Positions 1 to 12,218 of a DNA stretch of 64,000 nt are shown here, in pieces; the stretch's first letter is position 1; every line of letters begins with the position of its first letter. The notes under the pieces were generated by a model. The model made no database searches. It had not been told where the DNA came from and worked only from the letters and a program-made list of their open reading frames with translations. A program made the translations under genes and the position numbers. The DNA comes from Mixophyes australis (taxonomy: Eukaryota > Chordata > Amphibia > Anura > Limnodynastidae): assembly GCA_036250195.1 (NCBI GenBank), contig JAVHZZ010000002.1, forward strand, positions 365,698,124 to 365,762,123, in the 5' to 3' direction.

Positions 1-910
1 TTCCATGATAAAGGGCTTTCAAACCCCCAAATTATAATGTTAAGCTTTCACTGCAGCTATATTTAAAAGTAAAGTATTACCTTCCCACTCTAGACAACTG
101 ACTTTCCTTACACATATTTAGGACAGTATTCTGATGACGTCTAATGAGGTCAAAAAGAGTTGAACCTGCAGTTATTTGAGCTGCTGTGACATCACTAAGC
201 TTGTATGAATCAAACAAATCCAGACAGTGCATCCCTACACGAAGTCTGGCAAGCTTTCACTTCATATGTATTAATTGCAAGTTGAGGCCTTGTTTGATCT
301 TTAAATTCTATAGTGATGAAACCCAGGGCATCAGATCTAGTGATCTATGGGTCCTATTGAACCAAGCAGATATCTGTCTCCAACCAACATGTAAAAACCT
401 GCATACAAACCAAATCATTATGTCAGGTCAGATGCAGTGTGACCTGCACCAGGGACATAGCAGACAATCACTTTCCCAGTGCAATATCTACATCTCACCT
501 GACACTTGCCCACAATCTGAACTGCAAATAAACACAACAGGCTGCAGGTTTTGATTCAGTCAGGCAGAATATAATGTACTCTCTTAATATCTGACTGTTC
601 TTTGCTCATAGTCTTCTAACACTGTGTTGTTCTACTATGTGTGATCTAAGGCATGAATATACTATTTTTTAAAAAAGAAAAAAAATCCTTGTAATCCACG
701 TATAATTGTGACAAGTCAAAGTACAGTTAATGACACCTTTATTTCTATTTGATTGAAATGCAATATATCAAAGAGTTTCTATGTGATTTTCTAAATGGAT
801 TACAAAATATAGTTAATCAGTTAATATAATAACACTCTGTATTATGAAAAATTTAAATAAACCCATTCTGGCTAACCATTTCCTATGCGAGTTGTGTGTG
901 TGTATATATA
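1..910. other. AT-rich DNA, nothing recognised
   Basis: The 122-codon open frame at 186-554 has no recognisable domain, no codon bias and no splice signals that make sense, so I treat it as chance. Nothing else was seen. Confidence 0.5.
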
Positions 911-1085
911 TCTACTATATAAATGCCTAGTGGCGTGTGTGTAAAAGAAAAACCAAGCTGCAGCGCCACCTGCTGGGCAGAGTTATACACTGACCTATAT
1001 ATTTCTTGAAGGAGAAGTGACAGTTGGGAGTGGTTGGTGTTTGCCGGGGGTGACAGTGGGGAGTTTTTAACACCTTAAGTAGCTT
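911..1085 (+). mobile_element. Helitron relic (internally deleted, 3' end lost)
   Basis: Begins TCTACTATATAAATGCCTAG after an A, the 5' TC-type end of a Helitron. It shares its start, the CAGCGCCACCTGCTGGGC block, the TTGCCGGGGGTGACAG block and the ACCTTAAGTAGCTT block with the larger copy at 38959-39623. Most of the interior and the 3' hairpin are missing. A (TG)n(TA)n tract lies directly upstream, as it does around the other copy. Confidence 0.6.
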
Positions 1086-1934
1086 GATGAAGGAATTGGA
1101 AGTCAATTAGCACCTGACATCCCAGACAAGAAGTACAATTTAGTATCCAACGGTCATAAATATTTTTCCTATAAAAGACTAGACCGATAATTGTGTTGGG
1201 GAGGGACTAGAAACTACCATTCATGTTAATTTTCTTTACCTTTGCATTCCACAATTATTTATTGAGTATTCATTCCCAGTGATCTAGGTTAGCACAAATG
1301 ATGAATACAGATATATTTGCCATATGAGTTTAGCTTATGACTTGTACAAGCGCTCCTTTTCATTAGCATGGTAAACGCAGCTGACTAGAATGGATGTAGG
1401 GCACATGAACTGAGTCTGCTTGTACAAGTCATTGCTATGTGCCTTACATGGGAAATATTGGCATTTGTTTCTGTACATGCTCCTGGCTACAAACACATAA
1501 TCCAATATTCAGATAGGAACAGCTCAAAACACTTAAATCGTTAGAGCAGACCTGTTCAGATCTTTTATTTGACTGCTTTAGTTTCTATAGTTTGTGGGAA
1601 ACAAACAGATGGTAGATCAGTTCTGCTTAACACAGCCTGCTATATTTCCAATAAAACCTATTTGCATGTTTTGCTTTTGCACCTCTGAATTATCTGGTAA
1701 ATATTCATACATTTGCTAAAGTATTGAAACATGTTTTCAGAATATATGAATTCCTGTTTTTATTGGTCTGTATGGTATCACTCACAGCATGAAAAAGTAT
1801 TAACAGAAAAGGGATCACCAAATCTTTGCCTTAACCAATTTATACTGCATGCACAGCAACAACATGTACAGTAAAATAGCAAGCATAGTTTAGCATAAAC
1901 AGAATATTTGACATAAGTCCTGTAAATAACTTCA
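1086..1934. other. AT-rich DNA, nothing recognised
   Basis: No gene, RNA or repeat signature was recognised in this stretch. Confidence 0.5.
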
Positions 1935-2140
1935 TATTATCGTCATCGTTTATTTATAAGGCGCCTCAAACCTCCGCAGTACGCGCAGTACACTCGGTAC
2001 AACAAATTGTGGAAAAAATAAATCGTACATAGAATCAGAACAAGGACATGCAGGGTTGACGGAGAAAATGCAGACATGAGACAGAGTGGGCATTGCCCAC
2101 GAGAGCTTACAATCTATAAGGGGAATGTAGAACAAGTATA
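1935..2140 (-). mobile_element. 3' end of an L2-type LINE, minus strand
   Basis: Read on the minus strand it has the L2 tail order: a TAAGCTC-like block (GAGAGCTTACAATC on +), then a GGCGCC near-terminal block, then ATAAATAAACGATGA-type simple repeat. It matches the tail of the copy at 20016-20400. There is no coding part left. Confidence 0.6.
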
Positions 2141-2256
2141 GTTATCCTAGAGAACTGGGTCCCAAATGCATAAAAACATTTCTAGTTGTAGTTTGTAAAA
2201 TCTATGTTTGTATTTTTATGTGTTTAAAATCAGATTCCAAAGACTCCTTAGCTAGA

Positions 2257-2440
2257 GCAATGTCTCTCAACCCTGGTCCTCAGCACCTGTAGGCAATGCA
2301 TGGTAACATAGCTCCTGTCTGGTGCAGAAGTGTATTACTTAATGACTGGTTCTTTCTAAAGGGTCCATAAGTGCTACTACTTATATTACCTATGCTCCTG
2401 TGATGCATGCCCTATTATCTTTCAACAAGGGCCAGATTTG
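2257..2440. mobile_element. Possible hAT-type MITE fragment
   Basis: Starts CAATGTCTCTCAACCCTGGT, close to the common vertebrate hAT terminus CAGTGTTTCTCAACC. No matching right terminus was found, so it is either truncated or a chance match. 2441-3475 holds nothing I recognise. Confidence 0.3.
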
Positions 2441-3470
2441 ATAAATGCTGAGCTAGATAACCTAGAATTTACAACAGCTTGTAAACCAATTCCTCTAATC
2501 AGTTTTTATGTAAGTCCAGTCAAGTGCATAAGTGAAGACTCTGATTTCAGCACATCAGCTGTGAGATAGCAAAGTGGCAAATGTAGCCCATCAATACTTT
2601 TGAGGACCAGTTGGTAAAAGAGCAGAGATGCAAAATTGATTGTTTTATATTTAACTGTATCTCAACTCATTCAGCAACCGGTTCCCAGAAGTATTGGTTG
2701 ACTACACTTGTCATTCTAGACAGATAGTAAGTATGCGATAACTTGCCCAAAATACACCATATGATAATATATTTGTTGTCATCTTTCTTAATATACCATG
2801 ACAGTAAGACATGTTCTATTAAGCAGGATCTGCCCATCATTTTCCAATTGCATGATTTGACTATCTCTTAAACCACATGAGGTCCACATACCTTATATCT
2901 TCTAAGAGGGTTTCATTCACTGATTTTAACATACAGTGGTTATTTACTACTCAAAGTTGTATCTGCTGTTACATCATCTGTTGCCTAGGTATGGCTTCTC
3001 TCAAACTTTAAAATGTCTTCTGGCACATTAAATGAAAATGAAATGAAAATGAAATTCCTGCACATAACACAAAATGACTCTGTCACTTGCAGGTGATGCA
3101 TATATAAATATGTATTTTGCCAGGTCTCATGTATATGCTTGGATGATTCCTGATACTATTCTGAATGTGAATTAACATAGCATTTTAAAATACTCCTACT
3201 AGAGTGAACTCTTACATGCCAAGTGATTGCTTAACCCTTTGATTTGTTCTGTGTCATATACGATCCTGCTGCCACTAACATATATTGCATATATTTTTGT
3301 ACAAATGATGTCACAATGATGCATTCAAATCTAATTAGTTTGCAATTCCAGGGAGGCGTGTTACACTTACATGTACAGAACTTACTCTTGCCTGCTCCCG
3401 CTCTGCCTTTGTACGCATAACCTGCAAGTCTAAGTAACCTACAGATCTAAACATGTATGAATTTTGCAGC

Positions 3471-3472
3471 AC

Positions 3473-3562
<90 letters not shown>

Positions 3563-3594
3563 TATGTATGTATGTATGTGTGTGTATATATTTA
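3471..3594. repeat. (TG)n(TA)n(TATG)n compound microsatellite
   Basis: Alternating purine-pyrimidine DNA: GTGTGT, then an uninterrupted TA tract of about 45 bp, then TATG repeats. The open frames across it on both strands (Tyr-Ile and Cys-Val repeats) are artefacts. Confidence 0.95.
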
Positions 3595-3597
3595 GAG

Positions 3598-4080
3598 TCA
3601 TGATCTCCCCTCTGGCCCCTTATAGGAAAAAAATATTATCTCCCTGCAGCTTATCCCCCCCCCCCCCCACCCCTGATTTATGATCTCTCCTCTGGCCCCA
3701 TATAGAGAGCAATAATTATTCCCCTGCAGCCTATCCCCCCCCCCCCCCCCAAAGTAATTATCTGTGCCACTGCCATCCCCCCATAGAGAATAATAAGGCC
3801 ACACAGCCTATTCACCCCCTCCCCCAGTTTTTAACTCCCCCTCCCCCTGGGCAGCCCATAGAGAATAGTGCCGTGTTTAGTGTAACTTACCTTGGGGGCT
3901 GGCGGACTGTGATCTCCTCTGCTGTTCGGGCACTCCAGCTGTGGTGGTTCTTTCAGTGCGGGCGCGGTCTGTCTGCTTAGTGTGGTCACGTGACATGTTA
4001 ACATCTCACGTGACCACAATAAACAGCGCACTGCACTGAGACGGCAGCTAACAGCCCCCGATCAGCCTATTGGTTGATCA
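3598..4080. repeat. C-rich imperfect repeat block with a 13-bp hairpin
   Basis: Two diverged units of about 85 bp, each containing a GATCTC-CCTCTGGCCCC block, a CTGCAGC block and a poly-C run, are followed by a third partial unit. From 3981 to 4018 TGTGGTCACGTGA and its exact complement face each other across 12 bases. It probably belongs to a non-autonomous DNA element whose ends I could not find. Confidence 0.5.
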
Positions 4081-4084
4081 AGCC

Positions 4085-4355
4085 CTGCATGTTACAGTGC
4101 AAGAGGTGCAAATTAGTTTCTGTTTTGCACATAAGTTACATACTGACTGTTTTTTCATGGAGCACACAAATATCAACTTTAAATTTTAGTGTACAAATAA
4201 GCTATCAAGTGTTTGTGTGCTACATGAAAAAAATAGACAATTTTTAACTTATGTGGAAAATAGAAAACTAATTTGCACTCCTTGCATTGTAGCATGGTTT
4301 TGTCCAGGAGACTACTTGCTCAATTTTTTACTTAACTTTCCTTAATGAATCAGTC
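4085..4355. mobile_element. Palindromic MITE, family M1, copy 1 (truncated)
   Basis: Shares the CATGTTACA-TGCAAG, CAAATTAGTTTCTGTTTTGC, ACACAAATATCAACTTTAAA and TTAATGAATCAG blocks with the complete copy at 52175-52507. The left arm is truncated at about 4085 and the right end is worn. 4356-5957 contains no recognised feature. Confidence 0.7.
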
Positions 4356-5957
4356 GCTGGAGATATAAGAAAACTTACTGCATGCTCCTTTGTATAAAAA
4401 TAGCATTTAAATACCATTTGGTGCTAAATATTGAATTTTCAGATACAGATCAATTGTTTCATCTAGTCTGCGTTTTTAATGGCTTCTTTTCACGATAGAT
4501 TTATATTAATCCTAAGAATGTTAGAATTGTATAGCCTTTTTTCATTCAACTACATCGGCTGAAAGTTTGTCCCAAATGCCTCTTTTTTTTCTTTTTTTTT
4601 CTCCTAACCAAAGCCCCACGTCCGCTGACAATCAAGGATCTTCACCATTTACATTTTTTTATATACTCATCCCTGCCGATAACCCGCTTGCACTGCTGTA
4701 GCGCTTAGAGAACTTTGATATTGCATATATTGTAAACTTGGATCCTACTTTTCGTCATCAGTGTATTTTACTGGTCCCTTCCTAATGTTTAAAACCTGCT
4801 AACATTTGCCTTGGATGAACTTGCCATTGGCTTTCCAAAAGAACAAAGCTGACACTTTAACTCATAGGTAGTACTTTTTAATGTTAATAGTTGTGTACAG
4901 TGAAATTCATTTTAGGATAATTTTAATGAGAACATCTCCTGAAAATAAACAAAGGTATGTCTTTAAATGCATTAAAAAATAATGTCAATAACACAACAAA
5001 ATATATATGAATGACATATAAATGATGATGAAATAACCCTTTTTTGTTTAATAAAAGGTTAGATGTCCTGTTAGTAGTAAGCAAATATTTTTCTTTTTTC
5101 ATAATGGTTTGATCACCTGGCTGCACTGTACTGCACCTATTATAGATGATAATACTTATATTAATAGATCCAAAATGCTGGTAAATCACATTCTATGTGC
5201 AGGACAGTGATGACTCCCCCTTAGATTGAGCCTGCTTATTGCTTAGGATTATTTCAGTTACTTGGCAAAGTGCTAAAACAGCATGCCCTATGCATAAACC
5301 TCCTAAAATAACTGGGACCTGCTGTGTTTTGAACCTTCTGCTGTGTCCGGAGGGAGTGCCTTATGATCTGAGAAACTTCTGTATAGACAACAGAAACCTG
5401 TATTTTCCCATTTACTGTAATATTTGTTAAAATGACAAAGTCATGTGCCCTGTACAGTGGTATAAAAATAAACACAATTGATTCCAGAATGTCAACCTGG
5501 TATTTGTGTGATTCACTTGTATATTGTTGAATTTCAATTGCACATTGTTCAGCTTTCAGGTTATAATTTACCTGACAAACTGAATAGGTACCCAAAATGC
5601 TTAATGGTTATCGTGTTAACACAGTAGAAGCTTATTCCAGTGAAACAGATCTTGTGTTGACAGCTTGTAATCTTTGTCTTACTCCCGGAGATTGAAAGTA
5701 TTTACATTTTAGTTCCTTTCCTTCCATATGTTGCTTGTATCAGCCTACTAATAAATCTAGTAATCCTGTGTCAGTTGAGCTCACTGTAGTGGCTGATCTG
5801 GGCAAACCTTCTGTCCACATAGGAAACTTCAAACTGAGTACTACTGCTGTATGTGTTGTGTTGCAGAGTATTGTACATTGCTGGCACTATAGGGAGGAAC
5901 CAACCTTAAATTCACCTTTTGGCCATGTGCCATTATCTAATCATGAAATGGCATATA

Positions 5958-6421
5958 GGGGCCCATTTATTAAGCCTTTAACCATGCGGAAATGGCTTTT
6001 CTTGCATGGTTTAGGCATTTTTAAGTAAGATAGCCATTTAACAAAAACCTAACGCAGGACATATCATAAATATCTCCTGCATTATGGTAAGTATAACATT
6101 AAACCGCAGTCCCCATGATTCTCAATGGTCTGGGCGAATTTAAAGAGCTCTGAAAAGCCTAGATTTTTTGGAGCTTGACCCAATGGCTAGCACCACCAGA
6201 AGATGACGATAGCCGTTCTGCCCTACGGGGTGAGCATCGCAGGAGAAGGATCTTCGGATCCCTCTCTGGCAGGTTTTGTGCTCTCCCCTCCATTAAATAA
6301 TGAAAACGACTTTGTGCAGGCCGGCGCATTAATGACTCTGGGTCAGATCCCAGAGTTATTGTTAAAGTAAAAATATCGGTCTCAGATACGCTGTCTCGGA
6401 GTGATTTTTTTAATAAATGGC
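5958..6421. mobile_element. Possible MITE with CCATTTATTAA termini
   Basis: The left edge reads GGGGCCCATTTATTAAG and the right edge TTAATAAATGG, giving a short inverted terminus. The interior is GC-richer than its surroundings. The target duplication is not clear. The 91-codon open frame on the minus strand lies in the interior and has no known domain. Confidence 0.35.
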
Positions 6422-6520
6422 TGTGTAATATCATCTTTTATCGTTGCGATAAGGTATGATAATTAACTGCGTTAAATGCAGCCATTAAGAAAAATTGTTC
6501 AAATGAATTATTTCATAATA

Positions 6521-6935
6521 ACTGTGTCACAGCGGTTAGCAGTGCTTCCTCACATTTTGATAAAGTTCAGTTTGTCATTAGTTTATTGTTGTTCTTAATG
6601 GAGTCATGGTTTAGATTCCACCCAGAATTCTATCTGTGTTGATTTTGTATGTTTTGCCCATGTTTGCGTGAGTGTCCCCCAGGTGCTCGGGTTCCCCCAA
6701 CATTCCAAAGACATACTGGTAGGTTAATTGGCATCTGGCAAATTGGTGTAAATTTGAAAAGTAATCATGTGAACTGCAAGTTTAAAAACGCAAATTCTAA
6801 TTAGGTCTAATGATGATATGTTAGGGAATTTAGACTGTAAGCTCCAATGGGGCAGGGACTGATGTGAATGAGTTCTCTGTACAGCGCTGCGGAATCAGTG
6901 GCGCTATATAAATAAATAGTGATGATGATGATGAT
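6521..6935 (+). mobile_element. tRNA-headed SINE with L2-type tail, interrupted in its head
   Basis: The head reads CACAGCGGTTAGCAGTGCTT (A-box-like) and later GTTTAGATTCCA (decayed B box). A conserved middle follows (TTTGTATGTT, CCAACATTCCAAAGACATAC, GGTTAATTGG), then an L2 tail (GACTGTAAGCTCCAATGGGG, CAGCGCTGCGGAAT, GGCGCTATATAAATAAAT) and a (GATGAT)n end. Between the A and B boxes lies a 48-bp foreign segment, 6552-6599, which occurs again at 8188-8235. Confidence 0.75.
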
Positions 6936-7154
6936 TTTTATGGGTCATTGAACTGATAAAATTCAATTAAATTTCAAAATGGTTCAAATTTTCAAGCATC
7001 TCTAGTCAGCAGGATTGAATTCTTCATAGGGGTACGTGTTTGACAAGCCTTGTGATAGTTTGTCTGACAGAGGAAATCGAATCAGTCTACCTGTAAATAA
7101 GATGAAGCAATATATTCAACAGCCATGCACCCTGCATAGTTTGTAGCCTTTGTT

Positions 7155-8090
7155 TCACTATGGGACTCCTCCCTCTCTTTTACCCCCCACATTCAATCTC
7201 TTGCGCAATCCTGTCGCTTTCAACTTCGTAACATTGCCCGCATCCGGCCCTTCCTATCTAATGAAGCAACCAAAACTATTATCCACGCGCTCATCATTTC
7301 CCGGCTGGACTATTGCAATCTTCTCCTCACCGGCCTCCCCTGCTCTCGCCTTGCCCCCCTTCGTTCTATACTTAATGCGGCGGCGAGGCTTATCTTCCTT
7401 TCTCGCCGCTCCTCTTCTGCCTCCCCTCTCTGCCTTGCCCTTCACTGGCTCCCCTTCCCCTATCGAATTCTTTTCAAACTTCTTACCCTCACCTACAAGG
7501 CCCTCTCCCAGTCTACTGCAACTTACATCTCCAATCTCCTCTCCATCCACACACCCGCCCGTTCCCTGCGCTCGGCCAATGACCGTCGCCTCTCCTCCAC
7601 TCTAATAACCTCATCCCACTCCAGAATTCAAGACTTCTCCCGAGCTGCCCCCTTGCACTGGAATGACCTCCCTCGCTCCATCCGTCTATCCCCTAACTTG
7701 TGCTCCTTCAAACGGGCACTCAAAACTCATCTCTTCCTCAAGGCTTACCAGCCCTCCACTTAACCCTCTTTCCATGCTCGCTCTCATCTCCTAGATCCTC
7801 CTTTGAAAAGGGTGCGCTTGCTCCCCTCCTCTGACTCCCTCTGTGCCTATTGTCTGTTGCCCTCCCTTTAGGATGTAAGCTCTAATGAGCAGGGCCCTTC
7901 TCCCTCCTGTCTCTCTACCTTCTCTTCTGCTCCAACCTCAATATTCTTGATTTTCCTGGAGCATCTGAAGTCTCTGTATTACTCGTTTATTGTTCTGTAC
8001 TGTCCATTGTTTGTACTGTGTTCGGCGCTGCGGAAACCTTGTGGCGCCTTATAAATAAATAATAATAATAATAATAATAATATGACATTT
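7155..8090 (+). mobile_element. 5'-truncated L2-type LINE (ORF2 C-terminus and 3' UTR)
   Basis: Encodes the C-terminal part of an L2 reverse transcriptase protein with frameshifts. Recognisable stretches include FQLRNIARIRPFL, IIHALIISRLDYCNLLLTGL and NDLPRSIRLSPNLCSFKRAL. The 3' UTR has GATGTAAGCTCTAATGAGCA and GGCGCTGCGGAAACC and ends in (ATA)n. It is the same subfamily as 16842-18917, truncated at the equivalent of about 17990 in that copy. The overlapping open frames on both strands are fragments of this element. Confidence 0.85.
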
Positions 8091-9420
8091 GTATTTACCA
8101 TGCAGATCTGAAATGTGCTAAAGCTACAGTGACTGGTGGAAGGCAGTATTTTCGTCTTTAATCATCATGTCTAATTCAGTTTAAAATACATTTTGATAAA
8201 GTTTAGTTTGTCATTAGTTTATTGTTGATCTTAATTGTAGAATAGTTGCTAGGTACAGCTTGCTTTTATCATTGCATACAAATAGGTTAGTGACAGACTT
8301 TTAAATGGTCTAAAAGTGAGGCTTTGTGCCAATATAATGAGCTCTCTAACAATAACAATTATTGAGCCGTAATTATTTTCTCAGGCTGTTAGAATAGTAG
8401 AAACATCTATTTGTTACAGCATTATTTTAGGTAATTAGTTAAATTCCAGTGAAATTGCTTAGAAATAAAAGAAAACTGTAAAATTGCACACAAGATTTTG
8501 CGTTGCCCTAAAAGTGGTCCTTGATTAATCTAATTATACCTCAGACGTATTTCACCAAGAGCTGATCTAGGGCGATAAATGCATTCTTTTGGAGAACGGG
8601 TTTACAATGGTGGACATTGGTAGAGTGGTTAGACACCGTCTTTGATCTGGAAATATTTTTTCAGCAATGAAGAAACTGTCTAGCTTGAAAAAAAAAAAAA
8701 AAAATTTAAGGTAGACACCTTGTTCCTGCAAGGTAAAAATTGCCTAAAGTAGGGGCTATGCAATAATAATGCCCGAATTGGATGGGTAATTACCCCTTAA
8801 GTTACTGTGTTACAAAGAGCTATGAGCCAGGTGGACGTTTAAGTAGTTCTAAGAGGCTTGGCTGTAGATTTGCTAAAAATCGTGTTTGGTTTTAAGCTCC
8901 ACACATCGCCGACGGTTTAGTGCTCTAAATCGTCGCATTTACTATAATGCCTGGTGATGTGTGGCAGATTGAAAACAGCTAACCCACCAGCAGTTTAGTC
9001 AAAACCACCGATTGTTTAGTGAAAACTGCCTTCAAAACCGCGAGAAAATACCTGCTTCTGATTGGCTATATAGCTCAAACATGCTGTTTGAACTGTCTTG
9101 CCATTCAGAACTTAAGAGAAGGCACCATTGACAGTTTATTATTTATTGATCTAGGGCAAAATTAATTTATAATTAATTGATGGTCACTGCGGATTCTGTG
9201 GAGCCATATAAGAAATTAAGATAATGGAGGCACATTTTAATTTTCATTACATGAGGCAATATTATTGTATTATATTATGGTGGCAATATGAATGTATTAT
9301 TATTAAGGGGGCAGTACTATTTTATTGCTAATGGGGGTGCTTTCTGGTGTACGCATGTAACACTACATATTGCTACCATAATATATTAATACAGTAATAT
9401 AGGACAGCTGTGAAGGTGCA
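8091..9420. other. Mostly featureless, with a possible MITE at about 8870-9090
   Basis: The 48-bp repeat at 8188-8235 is noted under findings. At 8870-9090 a GC-richer block has repeated GTTTAGT words (for example CGACGGTTTAGTGCT, CAGCAGTTTAGTC, GATTGTTTAGTG) and looks like an old transposon fragment. Nothing else is recognised. Confidence 0.35.
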
Positions 9421-10030
9421 TTAGTGTGGGTAGTATAGATGGCAGTAGGGTAAGCCCTAATAAAGAGATGGGTTTTCAGAGAGTGCTTAAAGATTGAAAG
9501 GCTGTGGGAGAGTCTGATTGGCCATGGTAGGGAATTCCATCAGTGGCACAGGAGAAGTCTTATAGGCAGGAGTGACAGTGGGTTACCAGAGGTGAGAGGT
9601 CAGACGCATGTCAGAAGTAGATCTAAAAGGGAGAGTATTTGGAGATGAGATTTGATCTGTATGAAGGGGAGGTGTTATTAAGCACTGTATGTAAGTGAAT
9701 AATTTTAATTGGATTCTGGAGGACACAGGGAGTCAGTGTGGGGAGAGTGCTGTGGCAAATGATGGATTGAAGTGTGGATAGATGAGTGAGGGGAATGCTA
9801 GATAAAAGGAGGTTGCAGTAGTCAAGGTGGGAGATTACGAGAGAATGGATAACAGTTGTGTTAACATCTTGGGTAAGAAAAAGGCTATTTTAGTAATATT
9901 TTGAAGGTGGAGACACTAGGACCGGGAGAGGGACAGGATTTGAAAAATAAAGAGGGCGGAGTCAAGGCAGCGAGCTTGGGATGTAATTGCAGTGTTCTTG
10001 ATGGTGAGGAAGATTTGAGGGAAGGTGGTG
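9421..10030 (-). mobile_element. L2-type LINE fragment, minus strand (ORF2 C-terminal region)
   Basis: Translated on the minus strand with frame changes it gives VIHSLVISHLDYCNLLLSSI and later PIRLSHSLSIFKHSLKTHLF, the same two blocks as the other L2 copies (VISRLDYCN, SFKRALKTHLF). It contains several stops. It is a different L2 subfamily from 7155-8090. Confidence 0.75.
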
Positions 10031-10659
10031 GCACACAGCAATTAATGGATTTTTTTAAATTAATATTGTGCACATCCATAAAAAAAATAACATTCGGTAG
10101 CAAACTCTGTACCTAACAAACAAAAACATACATCAAAGCAAAAAGTACCAATCCCCTATTCCAACTCACTTTGTGGTATCATATCTCCTGAAAAGAATCA
10201 CAATTTTGGGGGGAGAAGAGAAGCACTTAACAATACATAAACATTTATAGACACTTTTCTTCTATGAATTCTGTATCAGAAATATGAATTCTAGATAAGT
10301 TATCAGTCCATACATTAGAACAATCATAGGGGAAATCAGGGCAAACCAGAGCTCCATACCTGAGTGGTAGCATCTCTTAAATGATAATTACTTCATTTCC
10401 ATTTATCAGTTGCAGAAATAGAAGCAGTGTACCACCTTGCCAAAGAAAATTATACAAATGGACATTAAACTAAAAGAAGAGACTATCTGGTCTAAATTAT
10501 GGCCCTGATTTAGAGTCAGAAGTAGGTCCAACTTCCAGGCACATAAATCTGCTTTAATTTACTGTGCATGCATCATCAACTTTATCATTTTTTTTTCAAA
10601 ATAATTTTATGGCATCGCAACAGACAAAGAGGATTGTATTGAAATAAGAAACAAGTAAA
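10031..10659. other. Nothing recognised
   Basis: AT-rich DNA with no gene, RNA or named repeat visible. Confidence 0.4.
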
Positions 10660-10975
10660 CTACAGGTTCAACAGGGAATTCATTGCCAGGGAAGGTTGTG
10701 ATGGCAGATTCAATAGATATGTTTAAGAAAGGGTTAGACAAATTTTTAGCGGAAAGGTGTATCCAGGGATACGACCGTTAATTTAAAATAAAGGATAGTA
10801 GTGGATATAGGGTAAAAATAGGACTGCAATATTGAGTCTGGGGGGATTTTCAAAATTGAAACAGATTGGCGCTTGCTTACTCTGGATTAATTTCAAATAT
10901 AAGTGCAGGATCGCAGGAGATCCAAAATAGGTTAAACTTGATGGACTGGTGTCTTTTTTCAACCTCATCAACTAT
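10660..10975 (+). mobile_element. 3' end of another non-LTR retrotransposon
   Basis: One frame from about 10675 reads NSLPGKVVMADSIDMFKKGL followed by DKFLAERCIQGYDR. NSLP..VV...S...FK..LDK is the usual C-terminus of many non-LTR reverse transcriptases. The following GGTTAAACTTGATGGACTGG and TTTTTTCAACCTCATCAACT strings are, from memory, a very common frog repeat 3' end. The clade is not assigned. Confidence 0.5.
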
Positions 10976-12054
10976 GAGTGAATTTTCTGAATGCTCAAAA
11001 CTGCTGTGAGCATGTGGTCAGTCTGGGTCCCAAGATATTGACAATTATACCCATTTTTATTTATATATAGAAACAGTATATACATAGGTAAACAGTCCAT
11101 CTGAAAACTGGAGCAGATGAGTAAAAACAAACTAAAAGCTACAGTTAGGCTATAACCAAAAAGTAAAACTAAAACAGAAACTAGTGCTCACCGAAGCTAG
11201 AGATCAACGATCCATCAATGAAACTGGATGCGGGGGTGTATAGAGGTCACGTGTGAGAGGTGAAAGAGGCCAGTGCAGGGTGATGTGTAATAACAAGTGA
11301 AAGATGTCAGAAAGTGATAGGCGTGTGAGCCGCCAGAAAGTGATAGGCATACCAAGAGGTGTATAGAAAACATTTTTCAATTGCAAGTTTTGTGTGATGT
11401 AATGGTGTGTAACTTTCCCCCAGCCTTACAGTTTTTTTAAAAAAAAAAAATATAGAAAAATGTCTCCATGCTAAAAAAACAAGTGGTAACTATCACCAGT
11501 GCCTATTGCCTGTCCCGTTATCACTAATATGATAACGGGACAGGCAAAAACTGCAACCAGCAACAGGTCATGCCAGGCTAGACTGGTAACACAATGGGGT
11601 CACCTTGCCATAATGTTCTTCAGCCCCAGCCTGGTCAGCACAGGGCTGAGTTCCTTAGGGCAGTCGGTCTGCAAAAATGTTGTCTTTTTCATAGGTATGA
11701 CCAACCTGTGATGCCTCCCTTCCCCCACAGGAGTACAATAAGGATGGAAACAAGGTTTTTCTAAATCTGTATTTAAAGCAATTTAATCTGTATTGATTTG
11801 TTTATTTATTATTACTTAAGTGTGTAGAATTACAGGTGGCCAATGGCAAGCTGGTGCTTGTAGTTCTAGAAGCAACAGCATGCGCATGCAGTTAAAGTTA
11901 AAGGCTTCCTGGCTTGCTGGGACTTATAGTTCCACACACTTGCATAATGATCATCTCACTTTTACCATTTAGCCGTACCTCCGCTGCCCAGAGATGGTGG
12001 GAAGACTATTCAGCACAGGGAAGGTTTCCCTGGGTGTGGTCGGAGGCCTGATTC
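10976..12054. other. Unassigned DNA with one perfect hairpin
   Basis: Holds a perfect 17-bp inverted repeat at 11506-11547 (TTGCCTGTCCCGTTATC, 8-base loop, exact complement). Two AGAAAGTGATAGGC repeats lie at about 11305 and 11336. At 11860-11940 the words AGCTGGTGCTTGTAGTTC and TGCTGGGACTTATAGTTCC suggest an old MITE. No gene is seen. Confidence 0.4.
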
Positions 12055-12062
12055 CCCTAGGG

Positions 12063-12210
12063 CAGGGGTAGGCAACCTGCGGCTCTCCAGGTGTTGTGAA
12101 ACTACAAATCCCAGCATGCTTTGCCAGTAGATAACCAGCAGATAGGTGGAAAGGCATGCTGGGATTTGTAGTTTCACAACACCTGGAGAGCCGCAGGTTG
12201 CCTACCCCTG
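12063..12210. mobile_element. hAT foldback MITE with intact 8-bp target duplication
   Basis: A 148-bp element starting CAGGGGTAGGCAACCTGCGG and ending in its complement. The terminal arms are about 60 bp and nearly perfect. It is flanked by CCCTAGGG at 12055-12062 and 12211-12218, an 8-bp duplication typical of hAT. The target is itself palindromic. Confidence 0.9.
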
Positions 12211-12218
12211 CCCTAGGG

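Noticed and set aside
186..554. 122-codon open frame near the left edge
   Set aside because: No domain or homology recognised; composition matches noncoding AT-rich DNA.
3335..3683. Tyr-Ile and Cys-Val repeat proteins
   Set aside because: Translation of a TA/TG microsatellite. The same applies to 39477-39869.
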